Source: Nitrosotalea sp.
GTDB lineage: Archaea > Thermoproteota > Nitrososphaeria > Nitrososphaerales > Nitrosopumilaceae
Reading direction: 5' to 3'
Assembly: GCA_025449485.1 (NCBI GenBank)
Contig: JANWJG010000014.1
Location: forward strand, 1 to 35,156
Length of the DNA stretch: 35,156 nt
Both the position numbers and the translations under genes were made by a program. This document shows, piece after piece, positions 32,325-35,156 of this stretch (the first letter of the stretch is position 1; every line of letters begins with the position of its first letter). The notes beneath the pieces were generated by a model. The model saw only the letters and a list, made by a program, of their open reading frames with translations. It did no database searches and was not told the DNA's origin.

Positions 32325-33976
32325 TCTACAAAAGTATTCTTCTTCTAGTATTATTGTCTGTAGGACAGATTGTAATTCCAAGCTATGCCCAAACTGCTGA
32401 GCACCTTGCACCAGGTCAGTCACCCTTTGAGCATGGATTCAATGATGTAAAACTTCTTGATGCATACTTTGGTCCTGCTGGACAAAAGATCGAGGCAGAG
32501 CCAGGTGACAAGAATGTTCCATTAACAATCGTATTATCAAATGTTGGAACAGAAGACATCTCTGGAATACAAGGTCTACTTAGCTTGCCAGCAGGATTTT
32601 CAGGGGCTGTTTCAAACAATGGACTCATCCAGGCAGACAACATCCAGACCGCTACTGCAGGCCAATCCTTTACGCTTACATTCTTTGTAAATGTGGATAA
32701 GACAATCAATATCCACGACTATTCAGGTACAGTCAAGGTTACATATTCAAGGGTACGAGAAAATGGAGAACGAACAGCATTTCTTGACTTTAATTTCAAA
32801 GTTACAGGAAAGAGCGTGATAAACCTCAAGGCAGAAAATCCATTCTTGGATCCTGCATCAAATAATGAAATAACAATCCAGATATCAAATGCCGGAACTG
32901 CACCGCTCAATGACGTCGATGTTGTAATTCAAAGAGATCAAAATAGCGGTACTACCTCTAGCACAAACAACCTACAAGGAATTGTGCTTGACCAGAATCA
33001 CTGGAAGGTGGGAACAGTCCAGCCTGGCTCATCAAACACATTTACAATCCAGACATTTATCCCACAAAGTGTTGCAGGCCAGACAATACATGCACCATTT
33101 ACTGTAACATATTTTGACGGGCAAGGAAACCAAGTTACAACAGCAAGGACTGTAGACTTTATTGTTGGACCAACAAGTTCTGTATCAATAATAAAATTGT
33201 CATCCCCTCCATATCTTTTGACTGCAGTTATGCAAAACCTAACACTAGGAATTGAAAACTTGTCCCCCTCAAAGATATCTGATCTATCAATTTCAATCAC
33301 ACCAAACTCTAACAGCTTGAAGATTCTACAAGACAACAAGTGGTTCATAAAAGAAATAAACCCACTTGAAAAGACCGACCTTGTAATCCCAGTATTTGCA
33401 GACAAGAGCATCGAGGGCCAGGCAGTAGATTATGAAGTTGATGTACAGTATACAAAGGACGGTGCAACAGTAATTGAGAAACAAAACTTTGCAACCTACA
33501 TCAGGGGAGTAATTGATATCTCAGTTCATGACATTGGCCTAACAGAGATTGCAGGTCAGAAGATGATAACTGGAGACGTACTCAACCAAGGAAATGTCAA
33601 GGCAGTCTTTGGCCAAGTGACCGTAATGCCTCTAGATAATCAAGCAATCAAAAAGTCAAGCCAGTATATTGGAGACATTGACATTGACGCACCAGTTCCA
33701 TTTAACATTCCACTAAGTTATGATTCCCCACCATCAGGTGACCAAAAAATCCAAGTGACACTGACATGGAAGGATACTTTATTGCAGCAGCATACAATAA
33801 CAGAAATTGATACTGTATCATTTGGAGCTCCCCCGGTACAATCAAGTGACAGCTCTAACGCAAGCCAACTCCAAATCATCATACTTGTGGCAATTGCAGC
33901 AGGAATAGGTGGTATTGTATTCAAGGTACGAAAGAAAAAGATTGTACTTGAAAAGAAAATCGAAGAATCAAGCTAA
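32321..33976 (+). CDS. Membrane-anchored extracellular protein with CARDB/NEW3-like beta domains
   Basis: A 551-residue protein. Signal peptide at 1-23 (MIYKSILLLVLLSVGQ..), a large beta-rich exterior, and a C-terminal anchor (QLQIIILVAIAAGIGGIVFK) followed by basic KVRKKK. The exterior holds at least four Ig-like units with the pattern LSNVGTEDISG, ISNAGTAPLNDV, IENLSPSKISD and VLNQGNVKA, as in CARDB/COG1361 archaeal surface proteins. Being coupled to an ABC transporter by overlap suggests it is the extracytoplasmic partner of that system, perhaps handling S-layer or exported substrate. No catalytic motif is seen. Confidence 0.85.
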   Translation: MIYKSILLLVLLSVGQIVIPSYAQTAEHLAPGQSPFEHGFNDVKLLDAYFGPAGQKIEAEPGDKNVPLTIVLSNVGTEDISGIQGLLSLPAGFSGAVSNNGLIQADNIQTATAGQSFTLTFFVNVDKTINIHDYSGTVKVTYSRVRENGERTAFLDFNFKVTGKSVINLKAENPFLDPASNNEITIQISNAGTAPLNDVDVVIQRDQNSGTTSSTNNLQGIVLDQNHWKVGTVQPGSSNTFTIQTFIPQSVAGQTIHAPFTVTYFDGQGNQVTTARTVDFIVGPTSSVSIIKLSSPPYLLTAVMQNLTLGIENLSPSKISDLSISITPNSNSLKILQDNKWFIKEINPLEKTDLVIPVFADKSIEGQAVDYEVDVQYTKDGATVIEKQNFATYIRGVIDISVHDIGLTEIAGQKMITGDVLNQGNVKAVFGQVTVMPLDNQAIKKSSQYIGDIDIDAPVPFNIPLSYDSPPSGDQKIQVTLTWKDTLLQQHTITEIDTVSFGAPPVQSSDSSNASQLQIIILVAIAAGIGGIVFKVRKKKIVLEKKIEESS

Positions 33977-34009
33977 GGGTATATTTACAGCAAAGGCATT
34001 TTTTTAGAC

Positions 34010-34402
34010 ATGATATGGGATGAAATCGAGATCCCAAAAGAAGTTCGCCATTTTATGCTTGAAGGAGCAGAGGAGACAGTACTGGGTCAACAAAATGGCG
34101 CAAAAAAACAGTATCGTTATGGTAATCTACACATAAGAGAATATGACGACAAGTATTTGGTTCACATGGATAAAGTTGATCCAAGAAAAGATCCACTAGG
34201 ACATCTTGTAAAAGATGCTCCAGAAATTCTAGTTGGAATCACAAGCGGTATAGTTGCGGCAAAAAAAGTTTCATCAAGTGTTTACAAATTACAAAAGAAC
34301 ATGCCATTTGCAAAGAGCACATCTATCTTTGCAGGACTTGTGGCATCAGTACTTGCAGGCTATGCAGGCTATACCATAACAAAAAAACTAAAAGAGTTCT
34401 AA
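34010..34402 (+). CDS. Conserved-looking small membrane-associated protein (130 aa)
   Basis: Unrecognised. Residues 1-60 are polar and mixed alpha/beta (YGNLHIREYDDKYLVHMDKVDPRKDP). The C-terminal half has a glycine/alanine-rich membrane helix (SIFAGLVASVLAGYAGYTIT, about 103-122) and an earlier amphipathic stretch ILVGITSGIVAAKKV. It is 33 bases behind the surface-protein gene and in frame with the AarF kinase gene behind it, separated by a TAA. An operon with that kinase is likely. Function unknown. Confidence 0.7.
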   Translation: MIWDEIEIPKEVRHFMLEGAEETVLGQQNGAKKQYRYGNLHIREYDDKYLVHMDKVDPRKDPLGHLVKDAPEILVGITSGIVAAKKVSSSVYKLQKNMPFAKSTSIFAGLVASVLAGYAGYTITKKLKEF

Positions 34403-34417
34403 GGGAGGAGAAGACAA

Positions 34418-35156
34418 ATTTCCCGACTTCGAACAATCCAAACCTTCATCAAACTAGTGCCACTTGTTTTTGCATTACGAAAGGACAGAAGAGAGTGGGT
34501 AAGAAAACAAGGAAAAAATGTTGACACCAAAAGATACCAAAAAAATGCACGCAAGGCACTTGATACATTTCTGTCACTTGGACCTGTATACATCAAGTTG
34601 GGCCAATGGCTCTCATCACGGGCTGATATATTGCCACAGCCATATCTTGAGGAGCTTGCAAAACTGCAAGATGAGGTTCCAGCAGAATCATTTGACAAGG
34701 TAAAGCCAATCATAGAAAAAGATCTTGGGCCAATGGACCAGAGTTTTGATTTTGTTGACACCAACGTAATTTCTGGCGCATCACTTGGACAGGTCTACAA
34801 GGCAAGGCTCCAAGGAAAAGATGTAATCATCAAGGTCAAAAGACCAGGGATTGAAAAAGTCGTTGAAGAAGATATCCGCGTATTAAAAAAAATTATTCCG
34901 TTTGCAATGAAGTTTGTCGATCCCAATCTACGATATTCTGCCGAGGCAATGCTTTCACAGTTTATCGAAACAATAAACGAAGAGATGGATTACCGAATCG
35001 AGTCCCAGAACCTAAAGGCAATCAAGAAAAACATGCAGAGCTATCCAAAGCTGATAATTCCATCTGTAATAGACAACAGGTCAAGCAAAAACGTACTAAC
35101 AATGGAGTATCTCCCAGGAATAAAAATAACAAATGTCAAGGCACTTGATGAGGCAG
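34418..35156 (+). CDS. ABC1/AarF/UbiB-family atypical kinase (partial, probable ATT start)
   Basis: The 5' part of an ABC1-family protein, truncated by the window end; absent from the ORF track. It reads LGPVYIKLGQWLSSRADILP (KxGQ motif, unique to this family), then GASLGQVYKARL (alanine-rich nucleotide loop), VIIKVKRPGIEK (catalytic-lysine strand) and EEMDYRIESQNL (the ExD motif). ABC1 proteins are ATPases/kinases linked to quinone or membrane-lipid metabolism. After the upstream TAA the frame has no ATG, GTG or TTG before a GTG at 34457, which would remove the arginine-rich N-terminus. GGGAGGAG at 34403-34410 lies 7 bases before ATT 34418 (ISRLRTIQTFIK), so ATT initiation is proposed. Confidence 0.9.
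   Translation, partial: MSRLRTIQTFIKLVPLVFALRKDRREWVRKQGKNVDTKRYQKNARKALDTFLSLGPVYIKLGQWLSSRADILPQPYLEELAKLQDEVPAESFDKVKPIIEKDLGPMDQSFDFVDTNVISGASLGQVYKARLQGKDVIIKVKRPGIEKVVEEDIRVLKKIIPFAMKFVDPNLRYSAEAMLSQFIETINEEMDYRIESQNLKAIKKNMQSYPKLIIPSVIDNRSSKNVLTMEYLPGIKITNVKALDEA

Overview
This window is chromosomal DNA of an ammonia-oxidising archaeon (Nitrososphaerota, formerly Thaumarchaeota). It is AT-rich, and the low GC and gene set look more like the group I.1a lineages (Nitrosopumilales, Nitrosotaleales) than Nitrososphaera; the genus cannot be named from sequence alone. The assignment rests on an archaeal TBP, a C-terminal fragment of the archaeal termination RNase aCPSF1/FttA, archaeal SepF, a group II chaperonin, the archaeal route to coenzyme A (pantoate kinase plus phosphopantothenate synthetase), deoxyhypusine synthase, and many apparently leaderless genes with a TATA-like box about 25-28 bases before ATG, GTG or TTG. 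I found no rRNA, tRNA, CRISPR array or insertion sequence, and no gene-free stretch longer than 300 bases.

Layout. 1-5,240: housekeeping genes (aCPSF1 end, SepF, a PP-loop thiouridylase, an M24 peptidase, TBP) followed by small proteins and a secreted pentapeptide-repeat protein. 5,447-8,138: a polyamine/hypusine group in which a pyruvoyl arginine decarboxylase lies between two deoxyhypusine-synthase homologues, one of them lacking the catalytic histidine motif. 8,171-15,170: the urease locus. ureEFGD run leftwards and ureABC rightwards from a 90-base divergent promoter, and a divergent thermosome with a histidine-rich tail lies after ureD. 15,224-20,674: small proteins, an orphan ParB-like protein, a sodium:solute symporter (possible urea carrier) with a universal stress protein, a two-finger C2H2 protein and a TPR protein. 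20,919-24,175: an arginase-family ureohydrolase overlapping a urease-gamma-like gene, then NikR and a NiCoT nickel permease. 24,172-27,852: a four-gene CoA operon. 27,915-35,156: a PhoU-like regulator, a Lrp/AsnC regulator with a Nudix hydrolase, an ABC exporter-type permease/ATPase with a large anchored extracellular protein, a small membrane protein, and the start of an ABC1/AarF kinase.

How the genes may work together. Arginine could be decarboxylated to agmatine, a ureohydrolase could release urea, and urease (nickel supplied by NiCoT under NikR control) would turn urea into ammonia, the energy substrate of these organisms. Imported urea could enter through the symporter. The gene for a urease-gamma paralogue overlapping the ureohydrolase gene, next to the nickel genes, suggests that the ureohydrolase may itself be nickel-dependent or physically tied to urease.

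Two repeated DNA elements seem not to be explained by the genes. One is a 15-base palindrome, GTTCGA-N3-TCGAAC, with four intergenic copies between 15.1 and 20.9 kb, three of them close upstream of TATA-like boxes. The other is a 10-base element (GYASWTTACR) found as a pair of direct repeats exactly 33 bases apart in front of three separate genes, with the proximal copy 19-20 bases upstream of the presumed TATA box each time. Both look like operators of unknown regulators.
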